In this document: piece after piece, positions 8,688 through 17,259 of the stretch | Layout of the letters: each line of letters starts with the position of its first letter | How positions within the stretch are numbered: the first letter of the stretch is position 1 | Assembly (NCBI RefSeq): GCF_001999765.1 | Contig: NZ_MTIC01000013.1 | Location: 124,001 to 188,000 of the forward strand | Source: Sinomonas mesophila | Lineage (GTDB): Bacteria > Actinomycetota > Actinomycetes > Actinomycetales > Micrococcaceae | Direction: 5' to 3' | DNA: 64,000 nt | Translations under genes and position numbers: made by a program | Notes under the pieces: model-generated | The model's database searches: none | The model's input: only the letters and a program-made list of their open reading frames with translations | What the model was told of the DNA's origin: nothing

Positions 8688-9372
8688 CCTCACGCCCACC
8701 ACTGTGCTCGTCGTCGAGGACGAGGCCCAGATCGCCCGCGCCCTGCAGATCAACCTGCGCGTCCACGGCTACGAGGCCCTGACCGTGCCGAGCGGCGAGG
8801 CGGCCCTCGCCCTCGCGGCCGAGCGGCACCTCGACATCGTGGTCCTCGATCTGGGGCTGCCCGGGATGGACGGGGTCGAGGTGATCCGGCGCCTGCGCGA
8901 GTGGACCTCGGTGCCGATCATCGTGCTCTCGGCGAGGCACGGCTCCGAGGACAAGGTCGAGGCACTCGACGCTGGCGCCGACGACTACGTGACCAAGCCG
9001 TTCGGCCTCGAGGAGCTCCTCGCCCGGCTGCGCGCCGCGGCCCGCCGGGGGCAGCGCCCGCCCGAGGAGGCCGCCCGGGTGCAGATGGGGGACCTGAGCG
9101 TCGACCTCGCGGCGCGGCGCGTGACACGCAACGGCCGCCAGGTGCGCCTGACGCCGACCGAGTGGAGCATCCTGGCCCTCCTCGTCCGGCGCCCGGGGGC
9201 GCTCGTGACCCAGCGCGAGATTCTGATGCAGGTGTGGGGACCGGCGTACGCGAAGGAGACGCAGTACCTGCGCGTCTACCTCGCCCAGCTGCGGCGCAAG
9301 CTTGAGGACGATCCCGCCCACCCGCGCCACCTTCACACCGAGGCCGGGATGGGCTACCGCTTCGACCCCTAG
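8671..9372 (+). CDS. kdpE: KdpE-type OmpR-family response regulator
   Basis: The 233-residue regulator has a receiver domain with acidic pair Glu16/Asp17, phospho-acceptor Asp60 in V-V-L-D-L-G-L-P and Lys109 in Y-V-T-K-P-F. An OmpR winged helix follows (about 140-230, ending G-M-G-Y-R-F). The receiver text P-I-I-V-L-S-A-R-H-G-S-E-D-K is characteristic of KdpE. The 17-base overlap with the kinase gene implies coupled translation. Its targets are not visible, because no high-affinity potassium transporter gene is in the window. Confidence 0.82.
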   Translation: MAASPDLTPTTVLVVEDEAQIARALQINLRVHGYEALTVPSGEAALALAAERHLDIVVLDLGLPGMDGVEVIRRLREWTSVPIIVLSARHGSEDKVEALDAGADDYVTKPFGLEELLARLRAAARRGQRPPEEAARVQMGDLSVDLAARRVTRNGRQVRLTPTEWSILALLVRRPGALVTQREILMQVWGPAYAKETQYLRVYLAQLRRKLEDDPAHPRHLHTEAGMGYRFDP

Positions 9373-9404
9373 CCAGCCTCAGCGCGCGGCCCGCGGGTGG
9401 CGCG

Positions 9405-9416
9405 TACCCTGAGGGC
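9405..9416 (+). promoter_or_regulatory. Probable leaderless promoter of the MOSC gene
   Basis: TACCCT (9405-9410) stands six bases before ATG 9417, and there is no Shine-Dalgarno sequence in between. This places the expected transcription start on the initiation codon. Confidence 0.45.
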
Positions 9417-10064
9417 ATGAAGTCAGCCGTGATCCAGGCCGTGTGCCGCGTCCACCAGCTCCTGTCGGACGAGGGGACGGTGGGCGTGACCGCGATCGAC
9501 AAGCGCCCGGTCGAGGGCTCGGTGCGCGTGCGCCGGCTCGGCCTGCACGGCGACGTCCAGGCCGACCGCGCGAACCACGGCGGCGAGGACAAGGCGCTCT
9601 ACGCGTACTCGGCGTCCGACGCCGCGTGGTGGGCCGAGGCGCTCGGCCGCGACGTCCCGCCGGGGTACTTCGGCGAGAACCTGCGCATCGAGGGCCTCGA
9701 GGCGTCCGAAGCGGTCATCGGCGAGCGCTGGCGCACGAGCGGCGGCGTCGTCCTCGAGGTGACGATGCCGCGCATCCCGTGCGCGACCTTCGGCCGCCGC
9801 ATCGGCGTCGAGCGCTGGGCGCGGCGCTTCACCGAGGAGGGCCGCCCCGGGGCGTACCTGCGGGTCGTGGACCTCGGCGAGGTTGCCGCGGGGGACACGC
9901 TCGCCGTCGTCCACACCCCGCCGCACGGCGTGACGGTCGGGGAGTGGTTCCGGGAACCGACCCGGGCGCGGGCCGAGGCGCTCCTGGACGCCGATGCCGA
10001 GGGCGAGTTCCGCATGGCGCCGGCCCTGCGCCGCTACGTCGAGCAGGCCGCGGCAGGCGCGTAG
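9417..10064 (+). CDS. MOSC-domain protein (YiiM-like)
   Basis: The 215-residue protein has the MOSC beta-barrel pattern: G-L-H-G-D-V-Q-A-D-R-A-N-H-G-G, then K-A-L-Y-A-Y, then F-G-E-N-L and a single conserved Cys in R-I-P-C-A-T-F. MOSC proteins handle sulfur bound to molybdenum cofactor or reduce N-hydroxylated compounds with Moco. The YiiM group acts on hydroxylaminopurines. The C-terminal 3-alpha extension (about 160-210) is present. No cofactor-synthesis genes are nearby. Confidence 0.8.
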   Translation: MKSAVIQAVCRVHQLLSDEGTVGVTAIDKRPVEGSVRVRRLGLHGDVQADRANHGGEDKALYAYSASDAAWWAEALGRDVPPGYFGENLRIEGLEASEAVIGERWRTSGGVVLEVTMPRIPCATFGRRIGVERWARRFTEEGRPGAYLRVVDLGEVAAGDTLAVVHTPPHGVTVGEWFREPTRARAEALLDADAEGEFRMAPALRRYVEQAAAGA

Positions 10065-10134
10065 CCGCGGGTCCTGTGCCCAAGCTCACCGCCGCCGACG
10101 AGCGGCCGGTGGGAGGGCGCCGTCGTGCATGCCG

Positions 10135-10158
10135 TATAGTGGATGCATCCCCCACTAT
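10135..10158 (+). promoter_or_regulatory. Promoter-like TATAGT and overlapping palindrome in the deaD leader
   Basis: The stretch 10065-10381 (317 bp) holds no gene. It contains a -10-like TATAGT at 10135-10140 and, overlapping it, the inverted repeat ATAGTGG (10136-10142) / CCACTAT (10152-10158). A further small hairpin, GCCCGC-GGA-GCGGGC, lies near 10214-10228. A transcript starting near 10147 would carry about 235 untranslated bases before the helicase start. Long structured leaders are typical of cold-shock-type helicase genes, so either an operator or an RNA switch is possible. Confidence 0.4.
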
Positions 10159-10381
10159 CCGGAATTCCCTTCTCCTGCCCAATTCTTGAGGCAGGACTGG
10201 TTGCGTGTTGGGGCCCGCGGAGCGGGCAATTTCATAGGGGAGTCCGGCTGAAGGAAACGCTGTACGGGTGCATGTGGCGCCGGACGCAGCGAAGGAAGCC
10301 CTGGCACGGGATTGAGAGAGCGCTGGGCTTCGGTACCGACCGACGAGCCCCCGGCTCCCAAGAACCCGACAGGACACCTGC

Positions 10382-12541
10382 ATGTCTGAATCCACCCAGG
10401 ACGTCACGCCCGAGACCGCCGAGCTGACGGCCGACGCGGCCCCCGAGATCACGGCCGCCCCCGAGAGCACCGCGGCGCCCGAGATCACGGCCGCCCCCGA
10501 GAGCACCGCGGCGCCCGAGGCCACTGCGGCTCCCGCGACTGCTGCCGCTGCGCCCGAAGCCCCCGCCGAGCCCCAGGAAGACGGCGACGGCGTTCGATTC
10601 TCCGACCTCGGCATCGACGCGCGCATCCTCGCCGCCCTGGACGACGTCGGCTACGAGAAGCCCTCGCCCATCCAGGCCGCGACGATCCCGCTCCTGCTCG
10701 AGGGCCGCGACGTCGTCGGCCTCGCGCAGACCGGCACCGGCAAGACGGCCGCCTTCGCCGTCCCCGCTCTGTCCCGCCTCGCCGAGCTGCACGACCTGAA
10801 CGGCCCCTCCCGCTCGACCCAGGCGCTGGTGCTCGCACCGACTCGCGAACTGGCGCTGCAGGTGGCGGAGGCCTTCACGTCGTACGCCAAGCACCTCGAG
10901 GACTTCACGGTCCTCCCGGTCTACGGCGGCTCCGCCTACGGCCCCCAGCTGGCCGGCCTGCGCCGCGGCGCCCAGGTCGTCGTCGGCACGCCCGGCCGCG
11001 TCATCGACCACATCGAGAAGGGCTCGCTGGACCTCTCGGAACTCCAGTACCTCGTCCTCGACGAGGCCGACGAGATGCTCCGCATGGGCTTCGCCGAGGA
11101 CGTCGAGCGCATCTTCCAGGAGACCTCCGAGGGCCGCCAGGTGGCCCTCTTCTCCGCGACGATGCCCTCGCAGATCCGCCGGATGTCGAAGCAGTACCTC
11201 AACAACCCGGAGGAGGTCACGGTCAAGTCCAAGACCACGACCTCCGCGAACATCCGCCAGCGCTACGTGCAGGTCATGGGCCCGCACAAGCTGGATGCCC
11301 TGACCCGGATCCTCGAGGTCGAGGAGTTCGACGGCGTGATCGCCTTCGTGCGCACCAAGATGGCCACCGAGGACCTCGCCGAGAAGCTCAAGGCGCGTGG
11401 CTTCCAGGCCGCCGCGATCAACGGCGACATCGCCCAGGCCCAGCGCGAGCGCACGGTCGAGGCCCTGCGGGCCGGCAAGGTCGACATCCTCGTGGCGACC
11501 GACGTCGCGGCGCGCGGCCTCGACGTCGAGCGCATCAGCCACGTCGTCAACTACGACATCCCCACGGACACCGAGAGCTACGTGCACCGGATCGGCCGCA
11601 CGGGCCGCGCCGGCCGCAGCGGCGACGCGATCCTGTTCATGACCCCGCGCGAGAAGTACCTCCTGCGCGCGATCGAGAAGGCCACGCGCCAGGCCGTCGA
11701 GCAGATGCACCTGCCGACCGCCGAGACGGTGAACTCGCTGCGCATGAGCAAGTTCGCGGACCAGATCACGGAGACCCTCGAGTCCGAGGACGTCGCGATG
11801 TTCCGCGACCTCATCGCCTCCTACGAGGAGGAGCACAAGGTCCCCGCGGCCGAGATCGCGGCGGCGCTTGCCGTCATGGTCCAGGGCGACCAGCCGTTCT
11901 TCGTCCAGGAGCTCCCGGCCACGCCGGACTTCCAGAAGCGCGAGCGCGGCAAGGACGGCTTCGGCTCCCGCGGCCCGTCCCGCGGCGTGACCGAGGGGAA
12001 CGCGACCTACCGGATCGCCGTCGGCCGCCGCCAGCGCGTGCTGCCGGGCTCGATCGTGGGCGCCCTCGCCAACGAGGGCGGCTTCCACTCGAGTCAGATC
12101 GGCGGGATCGACATCCGCGCCGACCACTCGCTCGTCGAGCTCCCCGCCGAGCTCTCCGCCGAGCAGTGGCAGGCCCTCTCCAAGACCCGGATCGGCGGGG
12201 AGCTCATCAAGCTCGAGCTCGACACGGGCCGCCGCCCCAGCCGCGAGCGCGAGGGCGGCTACGAGGACCGTGGCGGGCGCGGCGGTGGCCGGGGCGGCTT
12301 CCGCGGAAACCGCAGCGACTACAGCAACCGCAGCGACTACGGCGACCGCGGGGACCGGGGCTTCGGCGACCGTGGCGCACGCGGCGGCTTCGGCGGTGAG
12401 CGTGGCGATCGCGGTGACCGGGGCGGCCGCGGCGGCTTCGGCGGCGACCGCGATCGTGGCTTCGGCGGCGACCGTGGTGGCTTCGGCGGCGACCGCAAGC
12501 CCCGCTACGGCAAGGACGGCGGCCGCGGCCGCAAGTGGTGA
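10382..12541 (+). CDS. deaD: DEAD-box ATP-dependent RNA helicase
   Basis: The 719-residue helicase has an Ala/Pro/Glu-rich N-terminus (1-60), then Q motif, [15 protein letters not shown] and [10 protein letters not shown] motifs of the two RecA cores. A DbpA-like RNA-binding domain (about 535-615) and a long Gly/Arg/Asp-rich tail with R-G-G-type repeats follow. DeaD/CsdA proteins unwind RNA during ribosome assembly and mRNA decay, especially in the cold. The N-terminus contains a perfect 36-bp tandem duplication (10445-10480 and 10481-10516) encoding twelve residues twice. A strong GC hairpin follows the stop. Confidence 0.93.
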   Translation: MSESTQDVTPETAELTADAAPEITAAPESTAAPEITAAPESTAAPEATAAPATAAAAPEAPAEPQEDGDGVRFSDLGIDARILAALDDVGYEKPSPIQAATIPLLLEGRDVVGLAQTGTGKTAAFAVPALSRLAELHDLNGPSRSTQALVLAPTRELALQVAEAFTSYAKHLEDFTVLPVYGGSAYGPQLAGLRRGAQVVVGTPGRVIDHIEKGSLDLSELQYLVLDEADEMLRMGFAEDVERIFQETSEGRQVALFSATMPSQIRRMSKQYLNNPEEVTVKSKTTTSANIRQRYVQVMGPHKLDALTRILEVEEFDGVIAFVRTKMATEDLAEKLKARGFQAAAINGDIAQAQRERTVEALRAGKVDILVATDVAARGLDVERISHVVNYDIPTDTESYVHRIGRTGRAGRSGDAILFMTPREKYLLRAIEKATRQAVEQMHLPTAETVNSLRMSKFADQITETLESEDVAMFRDLIASYEEEHKVPAAEIAAALAVMVQGDQPFFVQELPATPDFQKRERGKDGFGSRGPSRGVTEGNATYRIAVGRRQRVLPGSIVGALANEGGFHSSQIGGIDIRADHSLVELPAELSAEQWQALSKTRIGGELIKLELDTGRRPSREREGGYEDRGGRGGGRGGFRGNRSDYSNRSDYGDRGDRGFGDRGARGGFGGERGDRGDRGGRGGFGGDRDRGFGGDRGGFGGDRKPRYGKDGGRGRKW
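10445..10516 (+). repeat. Perfect 36-bp tandem duplication inside deaD
   Basis: Two identical 36-bp units are abutted at 10445-10480 and 10481-10516. They preserve the frame and duplicate the dodecapeptide beginning E-I-T-A-A-P in the low-complexity N-terminus. The exact identity suggests a recent slippage event. Confidence 0.85.
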
Positions 12542-12571
12542 CTCGGACCGGGCCCATCCCGCGATGATCCA

Positions 12572-12603
12572 GCAGGGCGCCTCCCCTCAGGGAGGCGCCC
12601 TGC
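12572..12603 (+). terminator. Hairpin terminator after deaD
   Basis: CAGGGCGCCTCCC at 12573-12585 pairs perfectly with GGGAGGCGCCCTG at 12590-12602 across a CTCA loop, and the G-C pair at 12572/12603 extends the stem. There is no U tract, as in many actinobacterial terminators. Confidence 0.7.
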
Positions 12604-12694
12604 GGCGTCCTCCGGGGCCCGTGACAGCCCGTCCGCCGTGGCGTTCCGCCGATTTGTCGCCACGTCCAGCGGTGCGGTAAAGTATCTGTCTGTT

Positions 12695-12766
12695 GCCCCC
12701 CTAGCTCAGTGGTAGAGCGCCATCTTGGTAAGATGGAGGTCACGGGATCGATTCCCGTGGGGGGCT
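12695..12766 (+). tRNA. tRNA-Thr (anticodon GGT)
   Basis: The acceptor stem is GCCCCCC (12695-12701) with GGGGGGC (12759-12765) and discriminator T12766. The D-arm GCTC/GAGC, the anticodon stem CCATC/GATGG with loop TTGGTAA (anticodon GGT, 12727-12729) and the T-arm with ATCGATT loop are all intact. CCA is not encoded. Confidence 0.95.
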
Positions 12767-12780
12767 CTCGCAAGGAGGGT

Positions 12781-12822
12781 CCGTGTCAACCGGTCGTTGA
12801 CCGGATGGCACGGCCTTTTTCC
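12781..12822 (+). terminator. Rho-independent terminator between tRNA-Thr and tRNA-Met
   Basis: CCGTG (12781-12785) pairs with CACGG (12809-12813), and CCGGTC (12790-12795) with GACCGG (12799-12804). A T5 run follows at 12816-12820. It separates the two tRNA genes into different transcripts. Confidence 0.75.
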
Positions 12823-12830
12823 TTGTGTGT

Positions 12831-12904
12831 GGCGGTGTAGCTCAGCTGGTTAGAGCGCACGACTCATAATCGTGAGGTCCCGGGATCGAGTCCCGGCACC
12901 GCTA
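12831..12904 (+). tRNA. tRNA-Met (anticodon CAT, elongator type)
   Basis: The acceptor is GGCGGTG (12831-12837) with CACCGCT (12897-12903), giving a G-U first pair, and discriminator A12904. The anticodon loop is CTCATAA inside a CACGA/TCGTG stem. The paired first position and sequence resemble elongator rather than initiator tRNA-Met. CCA is not encoded. Confidence 0.93.
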
Positions 12905-12911
12905 CGATCAA

Positions 12912-12940
12912 GGGGTCCGTCCCGAGGACGGGCCCCTTTG
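12912..12940 (+). terminator. Hairpin terminator after tRNA-Met
   Basis: GGGGTCCGTCC (12912-12922) pairs with GGACGGGCCCC (12926-12936) with one G-U pair, followed by TTT. Confidence 0.7.
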
Positions 12941-12967
12941 TCGTCCCCGCGCCCCGAAGAAGGTGCC

Positions 12968-13975
12968 ATGTCCGAACCCGCCATGCCCCCCACCGCTGCG
13001 CACCCGACCGCTTCGCGGTCCCGCCTCATCTACGGCTGCATGGGCCTTGGCGGGGCCTGGGGGTCCCCGCACTACGGCGCCGCCGAGGTCGACCACGCCG
13101 CCGAGGCCATCGAGGCCGCGCAGGGCATCGGCATCGACCGCTTCGACCACGCGGACATCTACCGCGGCGGCACATCGGAGTCGGTCTTCGGGGAGGTGCT
13201 CGCCCGCAGCGCGGGGCTCCGCGAGCGGGTCTGGATCCAGGGCAAGGTCGGCATCCGCCTCGGCGAGGACGGCCTCGACGCCTACTACGACCTGAGCGCC
13301 GAGGCCATCGAGGACCGCGTCCGCAGCACGCTCGGGCGACTGCGCACAGACTACCTCGACTGCCTGCTCCTGCACCGTCCCGACCCGCTGCTCGACCCCG
13401 CGGAGGTGGGTGCCGCCGTCGTCCGCCTGCTCGACTCCGGCGCGGTCCGCGCCGTCGGCGTCTCGAACTTCTCCGCCGCTCAGATGGCCGCCCTCGAGGA
13501 CCACCTGCCCGGCCCGCTCGCGGCGAACCAGCTCGAGCTGAGCCTCGGCCGGCACGACTTCGTGGACAGCGGCATCCTCGTCAACCACGCCGAGGGCACC
13601 GGCGTCGCGTTCCCGCACGGGACGCTCGAGCACTGCGCGCGCACGGGCGCCGAGGTGCAGGCGTGGTCGCCGCTCGCCGGCGGTCGGTACACCGGGCGGC
13701 CGACGGCGCGCCACGACCAGGCGGGGCCGCACGCCGAGGCGGAGGTCGGCACGGGGCGGCTTGTCGGGGAGATGGCGCAGGCGAAGGGCGTCACGCGCGA
13801 GGCGATCGTCCTGGGCTGGCTCATGCGCCACCCGGCGCGCATCGCCCCCGTCATCGGCTCGGCGAACCCCGCGCGGATCGCCGCGTGCGCGGGTGCCGAG
13901 GGCGTCGCGGCGGCCATGACCCGGCCTGAGTGGTACGCGCTCTACACGGCAGCGAGGGGCCGGCGCGTGCCCTGA
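12968..13975 (+). CDS. Aldo/keto reductase family oxidoreductase
   Basis: The 335-residue TIM-barrel protein resembles the YdhF subgroup of NADPH-dependent aldo/keto reductases. Catalytic residues are visible: Asp in F-D-H-A-D-I-Y (with the Tyr acid/base two residues on), Lys in I-Q-G-K-V-G-I and His in C-L-L-L-H-R-P-D. The cofactor segment V-I-G-S-A-N-P-A-R-I is near the C-terminus. ATG 12968 follows AGAAGGTG. The substrate is unknown. It stands where rpmG would be expected in the ancestral gene order. Confidence 0.85.
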   Translation: MSEPAMPPTAAHPTASRSRLIYGCMGLGGAWGSPHYGAAEVDHAAEAIEAAQGIGIDRFDHADIYRGGTSESVFGEVLARSAGLRERVWIQGKVGIRLGEDGLDAYYDLSAEAIEDRVRSTLGRLRTDYLDCLLLHRPDPLLDPAEVGAAVVRLLDSGAVRAVGVSNFSAAQMAALEDHLPGPLAANQLELSLGRHDFVDSGILVNHAEGTGVAFPHGTLEHCARTGAEVQAWSPLAGGRYTGRPTARHDQAGPHAEAEVGTGRLVGEMAQAKGVTREAIVLGWLMRHPARIAPVIGSANPARIAACAGAEGVAAAMTRPEWYALYTAARGRRVP

Positions 13976-14091
13976 CGCGGGGGCCGGTTGGCTCAAAACG
14001 CTAACGATTGGATTAATCCCTTGTGCTGGCCATAACTGCGATGCGACCATCATTTGCACCGGCAGTTAACTCTCGAAAGTCAGGTGCAAAA

Positions 14092-14649
14092 ATGCGCGCT
14101 TCGGTCCGTTCCTTCGCTTCGGCACTGGTCGCGGCCATGGGGGTCACTCTCCTCATGGCGCCGTCCGCTTCCGCAGCAACCCAGGTGGTCAGTGACAAGT
14201 ACAGCGGGGAATTCGCCTTCGCGAGCTCTGAGACGAGGAGCCCCGACGGGTGCATCGTGTCCCGGAAGGATCTGCTGGCCTTCGACAAGGGGTTCGGCCC
14301 CATGGTGGGGTACTACGACTTCATGGCGAATGAGTGCACCCATGTGCTTCTGCAGTACGTGGAGGGGATGGCCCCTGCAGAGGTCTTCGACTTCAACCGC
14401 AACGCGGTCCACGCGAAGGCAGCCGTGCCGCTCACGGATGGGACCACGCTCGACGTCGATCTGCACTGGAACGCCGTGGGCGCGCCGACCCAGCAGGGAT
14501 TCAGCGTGAGGTTCGTCGAGCCGGGCGTCTACCACTACGTCTCCACGAGCTCGGGATCGTTCTCCGAGGCATCCCTGAGCGGCGCACCGCTCTTCGACGA
14601 GGCGCACATCTCGCAGTCGAAGGGCAGCAGGCTGGAGATCCGCCACTAG
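14092..14649 (+). CDS. Secreted protein of unknown function
   Basis: I do not recognise a family. The 185-residue protein begins with a clear Sec signal peptide: R-A-S-V-R-S, a hydrophobic core, then A-P-S-A-S-A-A with likely cleavage near residue 30. The mature part is about 155 residues, rich in aromatic and charged residues, with two Cys (in D-G-C-I-V and N-E-C-T-H) that could form a disulfide. Codon choice looks less GC-extreme than in the neighbours, consistent with transfer. ATG 14092 was chosen because it starts the signal peptide; an upstream in-frame start at 14023 would hide it. A terminator hairpin follows. Confidence 0.65.
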   Translation: MRASVRSFASALVAAMGVTLLMAPSASAATQVVSDKYSGEFAFASSETRSPDGCIVSRKDLLAFDKGFGPMVGYYDFMANECTHVLLQYVEGMAPAEVFDFNRNAVHAKAAVPLTDGTTLDVDLHWNAVGAPTQQGFSVRFVEPGVYHYVSTSSGSFSEASLSGAPLFDEAHISQSKGSRLEIRH

Positions 14650-14660
14650 CTTCCGCGACC

Positions 14661-14698
14661 GGGGCCTGCTTCGGCGAGAACCTGCCGAGGCAGGCCCC
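14661..14698 (+). terminator. Hairpin terminator after the secreted-protein gene
   Basis: GGGGCCTGC (14661-14669) pairs with GCAGGCCCC (14690-14698). An inner TCGGC/GCCGA stem extends it. Confidence 0.6.
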
Positions 14699-14778
14699 TG
14701 CTCGTTCACCTCGGCACGGAGGCGGCCGGCACTTGGCCCTGCTGGTAGATCGCCGGCTCGAATCCGACAGGGGGGTCT

Positions 14779-15918
14779 CTAGTTGGCGAATGGGGCACTG
14801 AGGACGGATTCCCGGAGCCGGGCTTGGGCCAGCGCCTGTCCGGCGTAGGCGGCTCCTCGGGCCACCGAGAGGCCGATGACCTGCGGCACCACTCTGATCT
14901 CGGGGGCGCTGGGCAGGTTCTGCGCCAGTCGCCTGCGTGCCTCGGGGAGGACCTCCTCGGCGAGCGGACTCAGGCGGCCCACGAAGTAGACGGATTCCGG
15001 GTCCAGCGTGACCGCAACGGCAGTCACGGCCGTCACGATCGCGGTCGTGAACGCCTCCACCACCTCCGGAAGGGACGGCGCCTCCTGCGGCTCGGACCAG
15101 AGGGCCTCGACGCGCTCCAGCTCCAGTCCGCGGGCCCGGGCGAACCGCAACAGGCCCTTGCCGCTCAGCAGCCCGTCGAGGGTCTCGCTGCCGACGCCTG
15201 AGTAGAGGACGCCGAGATCTCCGAAGGCCGCCGTGCGCCCCTGGGTGATCTCGTGATCGGTGCAGCTCGCGAAGTTCAGCGCCGAACTGAGCATGAACAA
15301 GGCAGCATTGCCGATGTGGGCATCCTCCTTGAGGATGCCCCGCAAGGAGGCGCTGGCGTCGCTGTCCAGCACGACGGGAGCCTTCACTCGGTCCTCAAGG
15401 ACCTTCTGGAAACGGGAACCCAGAAAGATTTTCCGTGATTCGGGCGTCTCATGAATGGCAGAGCCGTTGCGAAGGCGGCCGGGCATCGCCGCGACGACCT
15501 GGCGCAGTGGTCCTTCGGCCGACTCACTCGTCTCCGCGACCAGGTCCGCGAGCCACTCGGCAGTGGTCTCGATGTCACCGCCCTCGATGCTGGGGACGAT
15601 GGCATGGGTGATCTCGCGGCCTCTCAGATCGGTGACCAGGACGCACGTGGTCTGCGCCCCGAAGGCGATGCCGACGATGTGCCCCGCCGTGCCGGGCACA
15701 TCCAGATACGTGGAACGCCGGCCCCGACCGACCATCTCGTCGACTCCCTGCTCGACCACGAATCCATCGAGACGGAGCTCTTCCACCTTCCGGGAGACCG
15801 TGGCCTGGCTCAGGCGCGTCAGTTCGATCACCCTGCTGCGCGTCAGAGGCGCCTCGGAAAGGACCGCGTCGAGGACCGACGCCTTGTTGTAGCCGCGTGC
15901 TGCAGGGTTGCCGCTCAT
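14779..15918 (-). CDS. ROK-family transcriptional regulator of the adjacent catabolic cluster
   Basis: The 379-residue protein has an N-terminal winged helix (R-S-R-V-I-E-L-T-R-L-S-Q-A-T-V-S-R-K, about 28-45). A degenerate ROK/actin-like ATPase fold follows with V-G-I-A-F-G-A-Q-T-T near 85. The usual ROK zinc motif C-x-C-G-x-x-G-C and a clear sugar-kinase active site are absent, so it is probably a repressor that binds a ligand without phosphorylating it. It lies beside a solute-binding lipoprotein gene and the HAD-kinase-PLP enzyme operon, which it likely controls. ATG 15918 has no strong ribosome site. Confidence 0.75.
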   Translation of the reverse strand: MSGNPAARGYNKASVLDAVLSEAPLTRSRVIELTRLSQATVSRKVEELRLDGFVVEQGVDEMVGRGRRSTYLDVPGTAGHIVGIAFGAQTTCVLVTDLRGREITHAIVPSIEGGDIETTAEWLADLVAETSESAEGPLRQVVAAMPGRLRNGSAIHETPESRKIFLGSRFQKVLEDRVKAPVVLDSDASASLRGILKEDAHIGNAALFMLSSALNFASCTDHEITQGRTAAFGDLGVLYSGVGSETLDGLLSGKGLLRFARARGLELERVEALWSEPQEAPSLPEVVEAFTTAIVTAVTAVAVTLDPESVYFVGRLSPLAEEVLPEARRRLAQNLPSAPEIRVVPQVIGLSVARGAAYAGQALAQARLRESVLSAPFAN

Positions 15919-15989
15919 AGGCCAACCTTAAATGGGTAGATCGGTCACTGCCTCACCCATGGAATCGGCGGCGACCCCGCCAGCGGGGC

Positions 15990-16023
15990 AGCCCGCCCCG
16001 GCAGCACACTGCCGGGACGGGCT
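15990..16023 (-). terminator. Hairpin terminator of the solute-binding lipoprotein gene
   Basis: The arms 15990-16004 and 16009-16023 pair over 15 positions with one mismatch across a CACA loop, 12 bases beyond the stop codon. Confidence 0.6.
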
Positions 16024-16035
16024 AGGGGGCTCGTC

Positions 16036-16962
16036 CTAGCGGATCGTCGCTTCGGTGATGGCTGATTCATTGAGGCCCCAGTACCCCAGGGACTCCTTGT
16101 ACTGCGGGCTCTCAAGCATGGACTGGATCGCCTTCTGCAGGGCCGGTGTCAAGGGTGATCCCTTCTTCAGTCCCATGGCGACGTGGGTGTTCGTGCGGGT
16201 GTCCATCCTCGGCTCCAGGACGGTGAAGTGGCCGGGCTGCTGGGCCTGCGCCCAGGCCAGGCCGCTGGCGTCGTAGAAGACACCGTCAACGCGCTTGGAG
16301 TCCAGCTGCGTCAGGGCCTCCTGGATGTTGGGCAGCGTCACGGCGTTGATCGCCGGCTTGCCCTGGGAGGTGCAGGTCCACTCCGAGACGTTCGGCAGGT
16401 GCTTCAGCTGCTGGGTGGAGCCCTTGGTTACGGCAACGTTCTTGCCGCACAGTGCCTCGTTGGTCAGATTCTGCGGGTTGCCGTCGGGTACTGCTACGGC
16501 CGAGCCGCCCTTGAGGTAGTTGATCATGTCCATGACCTTGAGCCGCTCTTCCGTGGCGGACATGGTGGTGGCGGTGAAGTCGTAGCGGCCGCCGTCGATG
16601 CCGGGGACGATCGTGTCGAACGCCGTGTTCTCGAACTTGAGCTTCAGTCCCAGCTTCTTGGCCACAATGCGGGCGAGATCCGGGTTCACGCCGATCGGCG
16701 TGACATTGTCCTCCGCGAGGAACGTCATGGGCGGGGAGCTCAGGTCCATGGCGACGATGAGTTCGCCCTTGTCCTTGGAGGACTGCGGCAGCAGTGCCAC
16801 GGCCGCGGGGTCAGGCTGGACGCCCTCGGAGATGTCTCGGGTGTTCTGCGTCTTGGGGAGTTCCGTCGTCTGGCTGCTGCTGGCGTTGGCGCCGCACGCG
16901 GTGAGCGCCAGCAGGGCAGCGAGCCCTGCTGCTGCGAGGTGAATCGTGCTTCTGGTCTTCAT
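16036..16962 (-). CDS. Amino-acid-type ABC transporter substrate-binding lipoprotein
   Basis: The 308-residue protein has a lipoprotein signal peptide ending in the lipobox L-T-A-C (Cys at about 23). A type-2 periplasmic binding fold of the polar-amino-acid (SBP_bac_3) group follows: G-E-L-I-V-A-M-D, then P-I-G-V-N-P-D-L-A-R, Y-D-F-T-A-T-T-M-S-A-T-E-E-R, and the hinge strands around 170-215. It would capture a small amine or amino acid outside the membrane. No permease or ATPase gene is adjacent, so it must share a transporter encoded elsewhere. It is divergent from the HAD gene across 297 bp. Confidence 0.85.
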   Translation of the reverse strand: MKTRSTIHLAAAGLAALLALTACGANASSSQTTELPKTQNTRDISEGVQPDPAAVALLPQSSKDKGELIVAMDLSSPPMTFLAEDNVTPIGVNPDLARIVAKKLGLKLKFENTAFDTIVPGIDGGRYDFTATTMSATEERLKVMDMINYLKGGSAVAVPDGNPQNLTNEALCGKNVAVTKGSTQQLKHLPNVSEWTCTSQGKPAINAVTLPNIQEALTQLDSKRVDGVFYDASGLAWAQAQQPGHFTVLEPRMDTRTNTHVAMGLKKGSPLTPALQKAIQSMLESPQYKESLGYWGLNESAITEATIR

Positions 16963-17142
16963 GGTGCTTCCGTTCGACTGGTCTCAGGCGGCGAGAACCG
17001 CTGAGCGAAGAGTGATTCGGGGGAGTGTGAGGTGGATCTCGTTCAACATCCACCATGAATAGAACTCATCCATACGTCGATTGTCAACATCCTCCAGGAG
17101 CTTTCAGTCCAATCCAATTGAGAACCGATCTCGGAAGAACTG

Positions 17143-17171
17143 TTGACGATCTACATCCGCCACTATAGATT
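17143..17171 (+). promoter_or_regulatory. Promoter of the HAD-kinase-PLP-enzyme operon
   Basis: The 297-bp intergenic region 16963-17259 is markedly more AT-rich than its surroundings. It holds TTGACG at 17143-17148, followed 17 bases later by TAGATT (17166-17171); the overlapping TATAGA would give a 15-base spacer. A transcript from here would have a leader of about 80 bases before ATG 17260. I saw no convincing operator palindrome for the ROK regulator. Confidence 0.5.
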
Positions 17172-17259
17172 CAGAGTGCATAAAAAAGCCGCGGCAGGTG
17201 CGGGACGGACTCCAGGGGACGAGCGCCGGCCTCACCTACGCTCTTCCGAAGGGACCCTC

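Noticed and set aside
12831-12904. tRNA-Met as the attachment site of an integrated island
   Set aside because: I found no second copy of the tRNA 3' end in the following 15 kb and no integrase, although the downstream genes look accessory.
15932-15960. ATGGGT...ACCCAT inverted repeat upstream of the first ROK gene as its operator
   Set aside because: Arms of only six bases with a 17-base gap are too weak to assert in this sequence.
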